64,000 bases of DNA. Origin: Variovorax sp. V93. GTDB taxonomy: Bacteria > Pseudomonadota > Gammaproteobacteria > Burkholderiales > Burkholderiaceae_C. Under the pieces are notes generated by a model that saw only the letters and a program-made list of their open reading frames with translations, searched no databases and had not been told where the DNA came from. This document shows positions 54,736 through 64,000 of this stretch, piece after piece. The DNA lies in NCBI RefSeq assembly GCF_041154485.1, contig NZ_AP028669.1, forward strand, positions 4,278,001 to 4,342,000. Reading direction: 5' to 3'. Position numbers and translations under genes: made by a program. Position 1 is the first letter of the stretch; every line of letters starts with the position of its first letter.

Positions 54736-55727
54736 GCGACGCAGGCACCCGGAAAAGCGCAATCTTGCTGATGTCGTTGGGCGAAGACCGCGCCGCCGCC
54801 ACGCTGCACCACCTGCCCGCCACCGAGGTGCAGGCGCTGGGCGTCGCAATGGCCAAGCTGAGCCAGGTCTCCAAGGACGAACTCGCGGCCGTGCTGGCCG
54901 AGTTCCGCATGGAGACCGAGCAGCTGTCCGCGCTGCACCTGGGCTCGGGCAGCTACATCCGCGCCGTGCTGCGCAAGGCGCTGGGCGACGACCGCGCCAG
55001 CAACCTGCTCGAAGACATCCTGCAGCCCGACGAGCCGCACGGCGGCATCGAGCGGCTCAACGACCTGGAAGCCAGCGAAGTGGTGGAACTGGTGCGCGAC
55101 GAGCATCCGCAGATCCTGGCCACGCTGCTGGTCCACCTGGACCGCAAGAAGGCCTCCGAGGTGCTCGAAAGGCTGCCAGAGCGCCTGCGCCACGACGTGA
55201 TCCTGCGCGTGGCCACCTTCGGCGGCGTGCAGCCGGCCGCGCTGGCCGAGCTGACCGACGTGCTCACCGAGATGCTCTCGGGCGAAGGCCTCAAGCGCAG
55301 CCGCCTGGGCGGCGCGCGCACCGCGGCCGAGATCGTCAACCTGATGAACAGCGCGCAGGAAGAAGAGGCCATTGCCCACGTGCGCGCCCACGACGAGGCG
55401 CTGGCCCAGCGCATCGTCGAGGAGATGTTCGTGTTCGAGAACCTGCTCGACCTGGAGGACCGCTACATCCAGCGCCTGCTCAAGGACATCGAGTCCGATT
55501 CGCTCATCGTCGCGCTCAAGGGCTCGGCGCCCGAGCTGCGCGAGAAGTTCCTCAAGAACATGTCGCAGCGCGCGGCCGAGACGCTGCGCGAGGACATCGA
55601 GCTGCGCGGCCCGGTGCGCGTGTCGCAGGTCGAGACCGAGCAGAAGGCGATCCTGCAGGTCGTGCGCCGCCTGGCCGATGCCGGCGAGATCGTCGTTGCC
55701 GCGCCTGGAACCGATGATTTCGTCTAG
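54732..55727 (+). CDS. fliG: flagellar motor switch protein
   Basis: FliG transmits torque between stator and rotor. The 331-aa product matches the usual length and shows the N-terminal SAILLMSLGEDRAA, the middle EHPQILATLLVHLDRKKA with the conserved armadillo region, and the C-terminal charged helix (ELREKFLKNMSQRAAETLREDIE, partly quoted), whose charged residues interact with MotA. I chose ATG at 54732 (ATGA overlap with fliF) over the TTG at 54720. Confidence 0.97.
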   Translation: MSDAGTRKSAILLMSLGEDRAAATLHHLPATEVQALGVAMAKLSQVSKDELAAVLAEFRMETEQLSALHLGSGSYIRAVLRKALGDDRASNLLEDILQPDEPHGGIERLNDLEASEVVELVRDEHPQILATLLVHLDRKKASEVLERLPERLRHDVILRVATFGGVQPAALAELTDVLTEMLSGEGLKRSRLGGARTAAEIVNLMNSAQEEEAIAHVRAHDEALAQRIVEEMFVFENLLDLEDRYIQRLLKDIESDSLIVALKGSAPELREKFLKNMSQRAAETLREDIELRGPVRVSQVETEQKAILQVVRRLADAGEIVVAAPGTDDFV

Positions 55728-55734
55728 ACATGTT

Positions 55735-55835
55735 GCTCTCCCCCAAGCTTTGCGCACTTCGTGTCGCTGCGCCAACCCCCTCGCCGGGGGCAACACCTGC
55801 AGCCCGGCGAAGCCGGTTCTGCGGTGTTCCTGGAA
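55735..55835. repeat. Comamonadaceae-type intergenic repeat inside the fliG-fliH junction
   Basis: The gap between fliG and fliH reads like an interspersed repeat that I recall from Variovorax/Acidovorax-type genomes: TTGCTCTCCCCCAAGC, then GTGTCGCTGCGCCAACCCCCT and GGGGGCAACACC. It contains two hairpins, CCCCC/GGGGG (55776-55790) and CACC...GGTG with inner CCGGC/GCCGG (55794-55826). It splits an otherwise compact operon by 117 bp. Confidence 0.6.
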
Positions 55836-55844
55836 GTCGATGAG

Positions 55845-56594
55845 ATGACCTCCTTCCCTCATTCCTTCGGCGCTCGCGCGCGGCAGGACACGCCGCCGAT
55901 GCTCTCCCAGCCGCGCCTGTCCGCCTGGCAGCGCTGGGAGATGGGCGCGATCGACGCGGACGCGGATGCGATCGCGGCGCGCAGCGCCGGCATCGAAGCG
56001 CCCGCAGCGCCGCGCGTGGACCCGGCCGCGCTGGCACGCGAGGCCGAGCTCGAACGCCTGCGCCTGGAAGCGCGCGCCACCGGCGAAGCCGAAGGCCGCC
56101 GCGAGGGCTGGGCCCAGGGCCATGCCGAAGGGCGCGCCGAAGGCTTGGCCGCCGGCCTGGCCGCGGCCAGCGCGCATGCCGAGCAATTGCGCGCGCTGGC
56201 CGCGGCGCTGCCGGCTGCATTGCGCAGCGCGGAGAGCGAGCTGGGCGATGCCGTCCTGGCGCTCGCGCTCGATGCCGCGCGCCAGGTGATCCACCGCACA
56301 TTGCGCGTCGAGCCCGAATGGGTGCTGGCGCTGGTGCAGGACCTGCTGCACACCGAACCCGCGCTGCAGGGCGAGCCGCGCCTGCTGCTGCACCCCGAGG
56401 ACCTGGCACTGGTGAAGAACAGCCTCGGCGGCGAATTGCAGGCCGCCGGCTGGCAGCTGCGCGCCGACGACACCCTGGCCCGCGGCGGCTGCCGCGTGCG
56501 CAGCGCGAGCGGCGAGATGGACGCCACGCTCGCGACCCGCTGGAAGCGCGTGGCCGGCGCCTTCTCGCACGATGCCGAACCCGATGGAGCCTGA
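55845..56594 (+). CDS. fliH: flagellar export ATPase regulator
   Basis: FliH holds the ATPase FliI in check and at the C ring. The 249-aa product has the glycine-repeat region (GEAEGRREGWAQGHAEGRAEG in part, about 85-110) forming GxxxG helices and the C-terminal peripheral-stalk-like domain (about 120-240). I chose ATG at 55845, with GGAAG 9 bp upstream; an open frame from 55761 overlaps the repeat and was rejected. Confidence 0.93.
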   Translation: MTSFPHSFGARARQDTPPMLSQPRLSAWQRWEMGAIDADADAIAARSAGIEAPAAPRVDPAALAREAELERLRLEARATGEAEGRREGWAQGHAEGRAEGLAAGLAAASAHAEQLRALAAALPAALRSAESELGDAVLALALDAARQVIHRTLRVEPEWVLALVQDLLHTEPALQGEPRLLLHPEDLALVKNSLGGELQAAGWQLRADDTLARGGCRVRSASGEMDATLATRWKRVAGAFSHDAEPDGA

Positions 56595-56600
56595 GAAACC

Positions 56601-58037
56601 ATGCAAGCCGCCACAATCACCGCCGCGCCCGGCGCGGTCAACCCGCACCTCAAGTCCTGGCTCGGCACGCTCGCGCAGGCCCGCAGCGAGGTCGGCCTGT
56701 GCGCGACCATCGCCACCTCGGGTCGCCTGACGCGCGCCGTCGGCCTGGTGCTGGAGGCCGTGGGCCTGCAGCTGCCGGTCGGCAGCGACTGCCTGATCGA
56801 GTTGCCGCCCGGCTATCCGCAGCGCCATGCCGAGGCCGAGGTGGTCGGCTTTGCCGGCGACCGCCTGTTCCTGATGCCGCAAAGCGAAGTGGCCGGCCTG
56901 CTGCCCGGTGCGCGCGTGTTTGCGCGGCCCGGCCCCGCGCAGTTCGCGGGCGGCGCTTCCGGCGATGCCCACACCAAGCGGCTGCCGGTGGGTGAAGGCA
57001 TGCTCGGGCGCGTGGTCGACGCCGCCGGACGGCCGCTCGACGGGCTCGGTCCGCTCGACGCGAGCCGCAGGGTGCCGCTGGGCGCGCCGCCGATCAATCC
57101 GCTCGCGCGTGCGCCGATCGACTCGGTGCTCGACGTGGGCGTGCGCGCCATCAACGCCATGCTCACCGTGGGCCGAGGCCAGCGCATGGGCCTGTTCGCG
57201 GGCTCCGGCGTGGGCAAGAGCGTGCTGCTGGGCATGATGGCGCGCTACACCAGCGCCGAAGTGATCGTGGTCGGCCTCATCGGCGAACGCGGCCGTGAGG
57301 TCAAGGACTTCATCGAGAACACGCTGGGCGAGGAAGGCCTGGCCCGCTCGGTGGTGGTGGCCGCGCCGGCCGACAACTCGCCGCTGATGCGGCTGCAGGG
57401 CGCGGCCTATGCCACCTGCCTGGCCGAGTACTTCCGCGACCAGGGCCGCGACGTGCTGCTGATCATGGATTCGCTCACGCGCTATGCGATGGCGCAACGC
57501 GAGATCGCGCTCGCCGTGGGTGAGCCGCCGGCCACCAAGGGCTATCCGCCCTCGGTGTTTGCCAAGCTGCCCGCGCTGGTGGAGCGCGCCGGCAACGGCG
57601 CGCGCGATGCCAACGGCCGCGGCGGCTCGATCACGGCCTTCTACACCGTGCTGTCCGAAGGCGACGACCAGCAGGACCCGATCGCCGATTCGGCGCGCGC
57701 CATCCTCGACGGCCACGTGGTGCTGTCGCGCACGCTGGCCGAGGCCGGCCACTACCCGGCGATCGACATCGAGGCCTCGATCAGCCGCGCGATGACGGCG
57801 CTGATCGAGCCCTCGCAGTTCGACACCGTGCGGCGCTTCAAGCAGGCGCTCTCGCGCTACCAGCGCAACCGCGACCTCATCAGCGTCGGCGCCTATGCGG
57901 CCGGCCACGACCCACAGCTCGACCAGGCCATTGCGCTCTATCCGCGCATCGAGGCCTTCCTGCAGCAGTCGATGCACGAGCGCTGCGACTACGCCGCCTC
58001 CATCGAGCGCATGGGCCGCCTCTTCGAATCCGCCTGA
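56601..58037 (+). CDS. fliI: flagellum-specific export ATPase
   Basis: FliI is the F1-beta-like ATPase of flagellar export. The 478-aa product has Walker A GSGVGKS (201-207, Lys206), Walker [17 protein letters not shown], and the C-terminal type III ATPase region. Length is close to Salmonella FliI (456). It begins six bases after fliH. Confidence 0.97.
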   Translation: MQAATITAAPGAVNPHLKSWLGTLAQARSEVGLCATIATSGRLTRAVGLVLEAVGLQLPVGSDCLIELPPGYPQRHAEAEVVGFAGDRLFLMPQSEVAGLLPGARVFARPGPAQFAGGASGDAHTKRLPVGEGMLGRVVDAAGRPLDGLGPLDASRRVPLGAPPINPLARAPIDSVLDVGVRAINAMLTVGRGQRMGLFAGSGVGKSVLLGMMARYTSAEVIVVGLIGERGREVKDFIENTLGEEGLARSVVVAAPADNSPLMRLQGAAYATCLAEYFRDQGRDVLLIMDSLTRYAMAQREIALAVGEPPATKGYPPSVFAKLPALVERAGNGARDANGRGGSITAFYTVLSEGDDQQDPIADSARAILDGHVVLSRTLAEAGHYPAIDIEASISRAMTALIEPSQFDTVRRFKQALSRYQRNRDLISVGAYAAGHDPQLDQAIALYPRIEAFLQQSMHERCDYAASIERMGRLFESA

Positions 58038-58063
58038 TCCCATCCCCTTCCACAGGAGTCGCC

Positions 58064-58519
58064 ATGCCGCACAAGCTTCCGCTCGACACGCTCACCGACC
58101 TCGCCCGCACCCGGACCGACGATGCGGCGCGCCAGCTCGGCCTGCTGCAGAACGCGCAGGTCAGCGCCCACCAGAAGCTGGAGCTGCTGCTGCAATACCG
58201 CCAGGACTACAGCGACCAGCTGCAGGTGCTGATGGCGAACGGCCTGCCCTCGGCCCAGTGGCACAACTACCGCAACTTCCTCGGCACGCTCGACGGCGCC
58301 ATCAAGCAGCAGCAGGCCATCGCCGCGCAGGCGGCCAGCCGGCTCGACCATGGCCGCAGCGAGTGGCAGCAGCACAAGCGGCGCCTCAACTCCTTCGACG
58401 CGCTGGCCGAACGCGCGCGGCGGCAGGAACTCGTGGTCGGCGCGCGGCGCGAGCAGCGCGACAGCGACGAACGCACGGCACGCAAGTTCTTCGACCGCGC
58501 CTCCCAACCGACACCCTGA
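58064..58519 (+). CDS. fliJ: flagellar export chaperone
   Basis: FliJ is a coiled-coil protein that rotates in the FliI ring and escorts export. The 151-aa product is nearly all helical, rich in Gln, Arg and Leu, and has the family length (about 147). An AGGAG ribosome site lies 7 bp upstream of the ATG. The assignment is supported by position between fliI and fliK. Confidence 0.9.
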   Translation: MPHKLPLDTLTDLARTRTDDAARQLGLLQNAQVSAHQKLELLLQYRQDYSDQLQVLMANGLPSAQWHNYRNFLGTLDGAIKQQQAIAAQAASRLDHGRSEWQQHKRRLNSFDALAERARRQELVVGARREQRDSDERTARKFFDRASQPTP

Positions 58520-58534
58520 CGCACCCGCCCCGCC

Positions 58535-59902
58535 ATGCCTTCTCCCATTGCCCCTTCCTTCAGCCCAAGTGCGGCTGCCTCCGCGGCTTCTTCCGCTGCC
58601 TCCGGTGCACGCGGCCGCAACGCCGAGGAGCCCGGCGGCCGCAGCTTCGATGCGGCGCTGGCCCGCTCGCGCAACGCGGGCGCAGCGCAGGCGCCCGAAG
58701 AGGCCGAATCGTCCGCACTCGAAGCCACGCACCGCCGAAAGGCCTCGCGCGCCGGCGATCGCAAGGACGAGCTTGCCGCCGAGCTGTTGCCGATGTCCTT
58801 CTTCGCGCCGCTGGTGGCGCCACCCTCCGCCGCCACCGCTGCGCTGGCGGCCGGTGCACCCGCGGCGGCCTCGATGCCCGACGGCATCCAGGCCGTGGTG
58901 CCGGGCGATGCGCCGGTCGACACGCTGGCTGGAGAGACCGCAGACGCTGCGGCAGGCAAGACAGCCATGGCGGCGGATGCCGAAGGCGAAACAACTGCGC
59001 AAACGAAGCCGACACACGGTGCGCAGCAGGCGCCAGCCCCAGACGCCGCGCAACCGGCGGATGCACGCGCCGCCGTGCAGGCCGCAGCCGCTGTGCCGCC
59101 GCCGGCTTCTGCTGGCACAGGCACAGACACGGCCGCGACCCCGGCCGCCGATGCTGCGGCGCCTGAAACCGGCACCCACATCGCCGCGGCTCCTGCAGCG
59201 GCCGCCACCGACCCACGCGGCGCATCCACCGCCTCCCTCTCCGCCGATGCCGACACCCACTCGGCACCGGCCACCGCCATGATCTCCGCCGACAAGACCG
59301 CCGACCTGGCCGCCGCATCCGACGCGGCGGCGCCCGCCTCCGACAGCGTGCCCACCCCGATGCCGTTCACGCCGGCCGCGGCCGCCGCCGCGCGCACGAA
59401 CGTGCCGCCGGCCTCGCCGCACACGCCCATCCTCAGCGTGGAGCCGTCGGTCGGCTCGGCCGCCTGGGGCAAGGCCATCGGCCACCAGGTGCTGCGCATG
59501 ACCGCCGCGGGCTATCAGGTGGCCGAGCTGAACCTCAACCCGGCCGGCCTCGGCCCGCTCAAGGTCACGCTCACCATGGGCGACAACCAGGCGCAGGCGA
59601 TGTTCGCCTCGGCGCACGAGAGCGTGCGCAAGGCGCTCGAAGTCGCGCTGCCGCAATTGCGCGCGAGCCTCGCCGACCACGGCATCAGCCTGGGCCAGGC
59701 CTCGGTCGGCGCGGAATCGCATCCCTCGCCCGGACAAAGCGGCGCCTTCGGCCAGCAGCCCCAGCCGCAGGGATCGCCGCGGCAGGCCGACTACGCCGCG
59801 GCCAGCCGCGCACAAGCCATCGCCACCACCGAGCCGCTGCGCAGCATGCCGGCGCCTGCGGCGCTTCGCAGGCCCAGTGCCGGCGTCGACACCTTCGCAT
59901 GA
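58535..59902 (+). CDS. fliK: flagellar hook-length control protein
   Basis: FliK measures the hook and triggers the export switch. The 455-aa product has a long Ala/Pro-rich unstructured N-terminal part (about 1-300) and the folded C-terminal domain (about 320-420: VAELNLNPAGLGPLKVTLTMG, HESVRKALEVALPQLRASL). This C-terminal domain is the closest match to canonical FliK. The tail is again low-complexity. A second FliK-like gene lies at 47013-48254. Confidence 0.92.
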   Translation: MPSPIAPSFSPSAAASAASSAASGARGRNAEEPGGRSFDAALARSRNAGAAQAPEEAESSALEATHRRKASRAGDRKDELAAELLPMSFFAPLVAPPSAATAALAAGAPAAASMPDGIQAVVPGDAPVDTLAGETADAAAGKTAMAADAEGETTAQTKPTHGAQQAPAPDAAQPADARAAVQAAAAVPPPASAGTGTDTAATPAADAAAPETGTHIAAAPAAAATDPRGASTASLSADADTHSAPATAMISADKTADLAAASDAAAPASDSVPTPMPFTPAAAAAARTNVPPASPHTPILSVEPSVGSAAWGKAIGHQVLRMTAAGYQVAELNLNPAGLGPLKVTLTMGDNQAQAMFASAHESVRKALEVALPQLRASLADHGISLGQASVGAESHPSPGQSGAFGQQPQPQGSPRQADYAAASRAQAIATTEPLRSMPAPAALRRPSAGVDTFA

Positions 59903-59911
59903 GATGGCGAA

Positions 59912-59937
59912 CGCGGGATCTGAGAGCTTTTCCCGCG
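59912..59937 (+). other. hairpin in the fliK-fliL gap
   Basis: CGCGGGA (59912-59918) pairs with TCCCGCG (59931-59937), starting 10 bp after the fliK stop in a 107-bp gap. No T-tract follows. It may mark a processing or partial termination point between fliK and the fliL-R part of the operon. Confidence 0.35.
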
Positions 59938-60009
59938 CTTGATCAGCCCTTCGCCTGCCAGCCACCTGGCAAAGAATAGTCCGAAACCGATTCGCTTCGC
60001 AGCACCCAT

Positions 60010-60507
60010 ATGGCTACCAGTCCTCCTGTCGCACTCGCTCCCGTTCCCCCTTCCCCCGCACGTTCGTCCAGGCTGTGGATCGTGCTCCTGATCGTCGTGC
60101 TGGCCGGCGCGCTGGCCGCCGCCGGCGGCTATTTCCTGCTGCGCCAGCGCGCCCCGGCCGAACCCGCCGCAGCCGCTGCACCCGTGCCTGAGAAGCCGAT
60201 CTTCGTGACCCTCGAGCCGCTGACTGTCAACGTGCAGTCCGAAGGCCGCGGCCGCTTCCTGCACGTGGGCATCGCCCTCAAGGTGCGCGACGAACAGGCC
60301 AAGGCGCGCATCGTCGAATTCATGCCCGAGATCCGCAGCCGGGTGCTGTTGCTGCTGTCGAACCGCCCGCCCGAATCGCTGGTGACGACCGCCGACAAGG
60401 CCCGCCTGGCCGAGGAGATCCGCGCCGAGCTGAGCCGCCCGCTGGGCGCAGGCCTGCCGCCGCAGGAGATCGCCAGCGTGTCCTTCAACACCTTCGTGGT
60501 GCAGTAA
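60010..60507 (+). CDS. fliL: flagellar basal body-associated protein
   Basis: FliL is a single-pass membrane protein that associates with the stator and influences torque. The 165-aa product has a Pro-rich N-terminus, one membrane helix (about 20-42, ending GGYFLLRQ), and the periplasmic stomatin-like domain (FVTLEPLTVNVQ to the end). Length is normal (about 155-170). Confidence 0.94.
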   Translation: MATSPPVALAPVPPSPARSSRLWIVLLIVVLAGALAAAGGYFLLRQRAPAEPAAAAAPVPEKPIFVTLEPLTVNVQSEGRGRFLHVGIALKVRDEQAKARIVEFMPEIRSRVLLLLSNRPPESLVTTADKARLAEEIRAELSRPLGAGLPPQEIASVSFNTFVVQ

Positions 60508-60528
60508 CCCTTTCCGGACCGCCGATCC

Positions 60529-61530
60529 ATGGCCTATGAACAAGTGCTCTCCCAGGACGAGGTCGACGCGCTGCTGCAGGGCGTCACCGGCGGCGCGCCC
60601 GAGCAGAGCGACGGCGCCGCCGCCCGCACGGACGGCCTGCCGGTGTACGACCTGGGCGCGCCCGACCGCGTGGTGCGCAGCCGCATGCACACGCTGGAGG
60701 TCATCAACGAGCGCTTTGCCCGCCACCTGCGCAGCTCGCTGCTGAACTTCATGCGGCGCAGCCCCGACATCTCGGTCGGGCCGGTGCACATCCAGCAGTA
60801 CGGCGAATTCGTGCGCCACCTGCCGGTGCCGGCCAACATCAACATGCTGCACATGAAGCCGCTGCGCGGCACGGCGCTGTTCGTGTTCGATCCGAAGCTG
60901 GTGTTCCTGGTGGTCGACAACCTGTTCGGCAGCGACGGGCGCTACCACGTGCGCGTCGAGGGGCGCGACTTCACGCGCACCGAGCAGCGCATCATCAAGC
61001 GGCTCCTGAACCTCACGCTGCAGTGCTATGCCGACGCCTGGCAGCCGGTGTTCCCGCTGAGCTTCGACTACGTGCGCGCCGAGATGCACGGCAAGCTCGC
61101 CAACATCGTCGCGCCCAACGAAGTGGTGATCAACACCACGCTGCAGATCGAGTTCGGCCCGGTGGGCGGCTTCCTGCACGTGTGCATTCCCTATTCGATG
61201 ATCGAGCCGATCCGCGACCTGCTGTCCAACCCGGTGCAGGACGAGATCGAGGTCGACAAGCGCTGGGTGCGCCAGATGTCGCAGCAGATGCAGAGCGCCG
61301 ACGTGGAGCTCAGCGCCGAATTCATCACGCTGCCCTCGACCATCGGCGAGGTGCTCAAGCTGCAGGTGGGCGACGTGCTGCCCATCGAGCTCCCTTCCTC
61401 GATCACCGCGCGCGTGGACGGCATTCCGGTCATGGAATGCGGCTACGGGGTGTCGAACGAACGCTATGCCCTGCGCGTGCTGCAGATGATCTCCCACCAA
61501 GACAGCGATCCGAAGAACGACCATGACTGA
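60529..61530 (+). CDS. fliM: flagellar motor switch protein
   Basis: FliM is the C-ring protein that binds CheY-P. The 333-aa product has the N-terminal CheY-binding peptide VLSQDEVDALLQG, the CheC-like middle domain with GPVHIQQYGEFVRHLPVP in part, and the C-terminal SpoA domain. Length equals that of the E. coli protein (334). It overlaps fliN by eight bases. Confidence 0.97.
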   Translation: MAYEQVLSQDEVDALLQGVTGGAPEQSDGAAARTDGLPVYDLGAPDRVVRSRMHTLEVINERFARHLRSSLLNFMRRSPDISVGPVHIQQYGEFVRHLPVPANINMLHMKPLRGTALFVFDPKLVFLVVDNLFGSDGRYHVRVEGRDFTRTEQRIIKRLLNLTLQCYADAWQPVFPLSFDYVRAEMHGKLANIVAPNEVVINTTLQIEFGPVGGFLHVCIPYSMIEPIRDLLSNPVQDEIEVDKRWVRQMSQQMQSADVELSAEFITLPSTIGEVLKLQVGDVLPIELPSSITARVDGIPVMECGYGVSNERYALRVLQMISHQDSDPKNDHD

Positions 61531-61984
61531 CAACACCCCATCCACCAGCGATGCGGACGACTGGGCCAGCGCGCTGGCCGAACAGACCGCGGCCTCCGCG
61601 TCCCCTCCCGCCTTCGCTCCCGCCGCCCCGCCGGCGATCGCTCCCGCACCGGCCGCCGCGCCCGCCGGCAGCCGCGTGTTCCAGCCGCTGCAGGCCATGG
61701 CGACCGGCGCCGGCTCGCCCGTGGACGTGGAGCGCATCCTCGACGTGCCGGTGCAGCTCACGGCCGAGCTCGGCCGCACCCGCATCACCATCAAGAGCCT
61801 GCTGCAGCTCTCGCAGGGCTCGGTGGTCGAGCTCGACGGCCTGGCCGGCCAGCCGCTGGACGTGCTGATCAACGGCTACCTGATCGCGCAGGGCGAGGTG
61901 GTGGTGGTCAACGAGAAGTACGGCATCCGCCTGACCGACATCGTCACGCCCTCCGAGCGTATGCAGAAGCTCGGGCGGTCATGA
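61523..61984 (+). CDS. fliN: flagellar motor switch protein
   Basis: FliN is the small C-ring subunit. The 153-aa product has an N-terminal Ala/Pro extension (about 1-60) and the SpoA domain (about 75-150: [20 protein letters not shown] and [30 protein letters not shown] in part). It overlaps fliM at the start and fliO at the end (ATGA). Confidence 0.96.
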   Translation: MTDNTPSTSDADDWASALAEQTAASASPPAFAPAAPPAIAPAPAAAPAGSRVFQPLQAMATGAGSPVDVERILDVPVQLTAELGRTRITIKSLLQLSQGSVVELDGLAGQPLDVLINGYLIAQGEVVVVNEKYGIRLTDIVTPSERMQKLGRS

Positions 61985-62466
61985 ATCTCCTTGCCAGGCG
62001 GCTGCCGCAGGCCGCCGCATCGATTGCGGCTGCCGCATGCCTCGCAGCCCACGCGGCGCTGCCGACCGTGCCCTCGCCCGCCGAGGCGGCGCCGGCCGTC
62101 GGCGCCTCCAGCCTGCTGCAGGCCGGCTTCGGCATGTTCGCGGTGCTGGCCCTGATCTTCCTGTGCGCCTGGGCCGCGCGCCGCTTCGGCCTGCAGCGCC
62201 TGGGCGGCGGCCAATCGGTGAAGGTGGTCTCCAGCACCATGGTCGGCCAGCGCGAGCGCGTGGTCGTGGTCGAGGTCGGCGGCACCTGGCTGGTGCTGGG
62301 CGTTGCGGCCGGCCGGGTCAATGCGCTGCATTCGCTGCCGGCGCAGGCGCTGCCCGCGGCGGCCCCTGCACGCGCAGTGCCCGACGCCCGCCTGGCCGGC
62401 GCGGCGGGCCTGTTCGCCCAGAAGCTGCGCGACTCGCTCGGCCTTGCGCAGCGGCCCCACCCATGA
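61981..62466 (+). CDS. fliO: flagellar export apparatus protein
   Basis: FliO is an assembly factor for the FliP pore. The 161-aa product has a signal-like N-terminus, one membrane helix (about 43-65, [19 protein letters not shown]) and a cytoplasmic tail with the FliO-typical [19 protein letters not shown]. The stop overlaps the fliP start (ATGA). Confidence 0.92.
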   Translation: MNLLARRLPQAAASIAAAACLAAHAALPTVPSPAEAAPAVGASSLLQAGFGMFAVLALIFLCAWAARRFGLQRLGGGQSVKVVSSTMVGQRERVVVVEVGGTWLVLGVAAGRVNALHSLPAQALPAAAPARAVPDARLAGAAGLFAQKLRDSLGLAQRPHP

Positions 62467-63224
62467 TGCGCACCGCCCGCCAGCGAAGCCTTGCCGGCTT
62501 TGCGCTGATGCTGCTCGCCCTGGCGCTGCCGACGGCGGCTTGGACGCAGGGCCTGCCCGGCCTCACCAGCACGCCCGGCCCGGGCGGCAGCCAGACCTGG
62601 TCGCTCAGCGTGCAGACGCTGGTGATGCTGACCTCGCTCAGCTTCCTGCCGGCGCTGCTGCTGAGCATGACGAGCTTCACGCGCATCCTCATCGTGCTGG
62701 GCCTGCTGCGCACGGCCATCGGCACGCAGTCGTCGCCGCCCAACCAGATCCTGGTGGGCCTGTCGCTGTTCCTCACCTTCTTCGTGATGGCGCCGGTGTT
62801 CGACAAGGTCCACGACGAGGCCTACAAGCCCTTCTCCGAAAACAGGATCACGGCCGAGAAGGCGCTCGAGAAGGGCATTGCGCCCTTCAAGTCCTTCATG
62901 CTGAAGCAGACCCGCGAGAACGACCTGGCCCTGTTCGCCAGGCTCGCGAAGATCCCCGACATGCAAGGCCCCGAGGAAGTGCCGCTGCGCATCCTGCTGC
63001 CCTCCTTCGTGATCAGCGAGCTGAAGACCGCGTTCCAGATCGGCTTCACGATCTTCATTCCGTTCCTGATCATCGACCTGGTGGTGGCCAGCGTGCTGAT
63101 GTCGATGGGCATGATGATGGTGCCGCCCGCCTCCATCGCGCTGCCCTTCAAGCTGATGCTGTTCGTCATGGCCGACGGCTGGCAGCTGCTGATCGGCGCA
63201 CTGGCCGAGAGCTTTTATCTTTAG
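62463..63224 (+). CDS. fliP: flagellar export pore protein
   Basis: FliP forms the core pore of type III export. The 253-aa product has a cleavable signal sequence (about 1-26), then four membrane helices with the hallmark [15 protein letters not shown] and [17 protein letters not shown]. The length fits E. coli FliP (245). The ATG at 62463 overlaps fliO; the adjacent ATG at 62466 is equally possible. Confidence 0.97.
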   Translation: MMRTARQRSLAGFALMLLALALPTAAWTQGLPGLTSTPGPGGSQTWSLSVQTLVMLTSLSFLPALLLSMTSFTRILIVLGLLRTAIGTQSSPPNQILVGLSLFLTFFVMAPVFDKVHDEAYKPFSENRITAEKALEKGIAPFKSFMLKQTRENDLALFARLAKIPDMQGPEEVPLRILLPSFVISELKTAFQIGFTIFIPFLIIDLVVASVLMSMGMMMVPPASIALPFKLMLFVMADGWQLLIGALAESFYL

Positions 63225-63233
63225 AGGCGCGCA

Positions 63234-63503
63234 ATGACTCCCGAATCCGTCATGTCCCTGGGCAGCCAGGCCATCCACGTCTCGCTGCTGCTGGGTGCGC
63301 CGATGCTGCTGGTGGCGCTCGTGGTGGGCCTGGTCATCAGCATCTTCCAGGCTGCAACGCAGATCAACGAAGCCACGCTGTCCTTCATTCCCAAGCTGCT
63401 GGCGGTGTTCGCGGTGCTGGTGCTTGCCGGCCCCTGGATGCTGGCGCAGATGCTCGACTACATCCGCACGCTGTTCTCGAGCATCCCGCAGCTGGTCGCC
63501 TGA
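63234..63503 (+). CDS. fliQ: flagellar export apparatus protein
   Basis: The 89-aa protein has two membrane helices, as in all FliQ (89 in E. coli). It shows the family start MTPESVMSLGSQAIH and the FQAATQINEATLSFIPK loop between the helices. It lies nine bases after fliP and is part of the export gate with FliP and FliR. Confidence 0.97.
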   Translation: MTPESVMSLGSQAIHVSLLLGAPMLLVALVVGLVISIFQAATQINEATLSFIPKLLAVFAVLVLAGPWMLAQMLDYIRTLFSSIPQLVA

Positions 63504-63515
63504 GCGCGCGCTGAC

Positions 63516-64000
63516 ATGCCCGCCATCTTCTCCGTCACTTCGGCGGAGCTGACCGCCTGGCTGACGGCCTTCCTGTGGCCCTTCGTTCGCATGCTGGCGC
63601 TGGTGAGCACCGCACCGGTGTTCGGCGAGCCCGGCGTCGCGCGCCAGACCAAGGTGGCTGTTGCCGCGCTGCTGGCGGTGGCCATTGCGCCCACGCTCGG
63701 TCCCATGCCCGCGGTGCCGGTGGTCTCCGCGGGCGGCGTGTGGATCATCGTGCAGCAGGTGCTCATCGGCGGTGCCATCGGCTTCGCGATGCGCATGGTG
63801 TTCGCGGCCGTGCTGGCCGCGGGCGAGTACATCGGCCTGCAGATGGGCCTGTCCTTCGCGTCCTTCTTCGATCCCATGGCCGGCGGCGCCACCATGGTGG
63901 TTGCGCGGCTCATGCACATGCTGGCCATTCTTCTCTTCCTGGCGGTGGACGGCCACCTGCTGATGCTCGCGGCGCTGGCCGAGAGCTTCCACACGCTGCC
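63516..64000 (+). CDS. fliR: flagellar export apparatus protein, truncated by the window end
   Basis: FliR completes the FliP-FliQ-FliR export gate. Only the first 161 residues are inside the window, showing several membrane helices and the family features RMLALVSTAPVFGEPGVARQTK and GLQMGLSFASFFDPMAGG (parts quoted). The usual length is about 260, so about 100 residues lie beyond the edge. It starts 12 bp after fliQ. Confidence 0.96.
   Translation, partial: MPAIFSVTSAELTAWLTAFLWPFVRMLALVSTAPVFGEPGVARQTKVAVAALLAVAIAPTLGPMPAVPVVSAGGVWIIVQQVLIGGAIGFAMRMVFAAVLAAGEYIGLQMGLSFASFFDPMAGGATMVVARLMHMLAILLFLAVDGHLLMLAALAESFHTL

Overview
The window is chromosomal DNA from a high-GC betaproteobacterium, most likely a Comamonadaceae member close to Variovorax. 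I infer this from recognised protein families, gene order (flhDC next to motAB-che, flhBAFG-fliA, fliE divergent from fliF), the ubi and aspS-nudB arrangements, and two intergenic repeat types that I recall from Comamonadaceae and other Burkholderiales. No database search was possible. I see no tRNA, rRNA, CRISPR array, insertion sequence or prophage. Genes are tightly packed and no gene-free stretch exceeds 300 bases.

Bases 1-20425 are mostly housekeeping. A small membrane protein and a ferritin-like protein run rightward and meet a long run of leftward genes at a 20-bp-arm terminator. Read in transcription order, the leftward genes are serA; a giant flavin/iron-sulfur dehydrogenase; HIT and DUF971 proteins; a ubiquinone group (ubiE, a Tim44-domain protein, ubiJ, ubiB); a sodium:solute symporter; fmdB-like, DUF502 and aspS genes; nudB and an EEP nuclease; folE with a BLUF blue-light sensor; an EamA transporter; a DUF429 protein; and a BON lipoprotein. 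nudB and folE catalyse neighbouring early steps of folate/pterin synthesis.

Bases 20654-28121 run rightward. A glycerol-3-phosphate-type ABC importer (ugpB, ugpA, ugpE, ugpC) is followed by the phosphodiesterase ugpQ, then by a large DUF3772/MscS-type mechanosensitive channel.

Bases 28247-64000 form one flagellar and chemotaxis island with four arms. (1) flhB-flhA-flhF-flhG-fliA runs rightward with overlapping genes. (2) After two unrelated genes comes a leftward arm: flhD-flhC-motA-motB-cheA-(EAL/HDOD protein)-cheR-cheD-cheB-cheY-cheZ. (3) Another leftward arm carries fliC, flaG, fliD, fliS, fliT, a second FliK-like protein and a stand-alone FlhB C-terminal-domain protein, with fliE at its head. 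(4) fliF-G-H-I-J-K-L-M-N-O-P-Q-R runs rightward and the window ends inside fliR. Together they encode the master regulator FlhDC, sigma-28, the export gate, the MS/C ring and switch, the motor, flagellin with cap and chaperones, and the adaptation part of chemotaxis. Hook, rod, cheW and receptor genes are not in the window.

The points most worth a second look are: an FlhG with no lysine in its nucleotide-binding loop, beside an FlhF that carries a large C-terminal extension; the BLUF-folE pair; an EAL/HDOD protein sitting where cheW and receptor genes usually lie; the second FliK plus mini-FlhB pair; an intergenic repeat inside the fliG-fliH junction; and the giant dehydrogenase beside serA.
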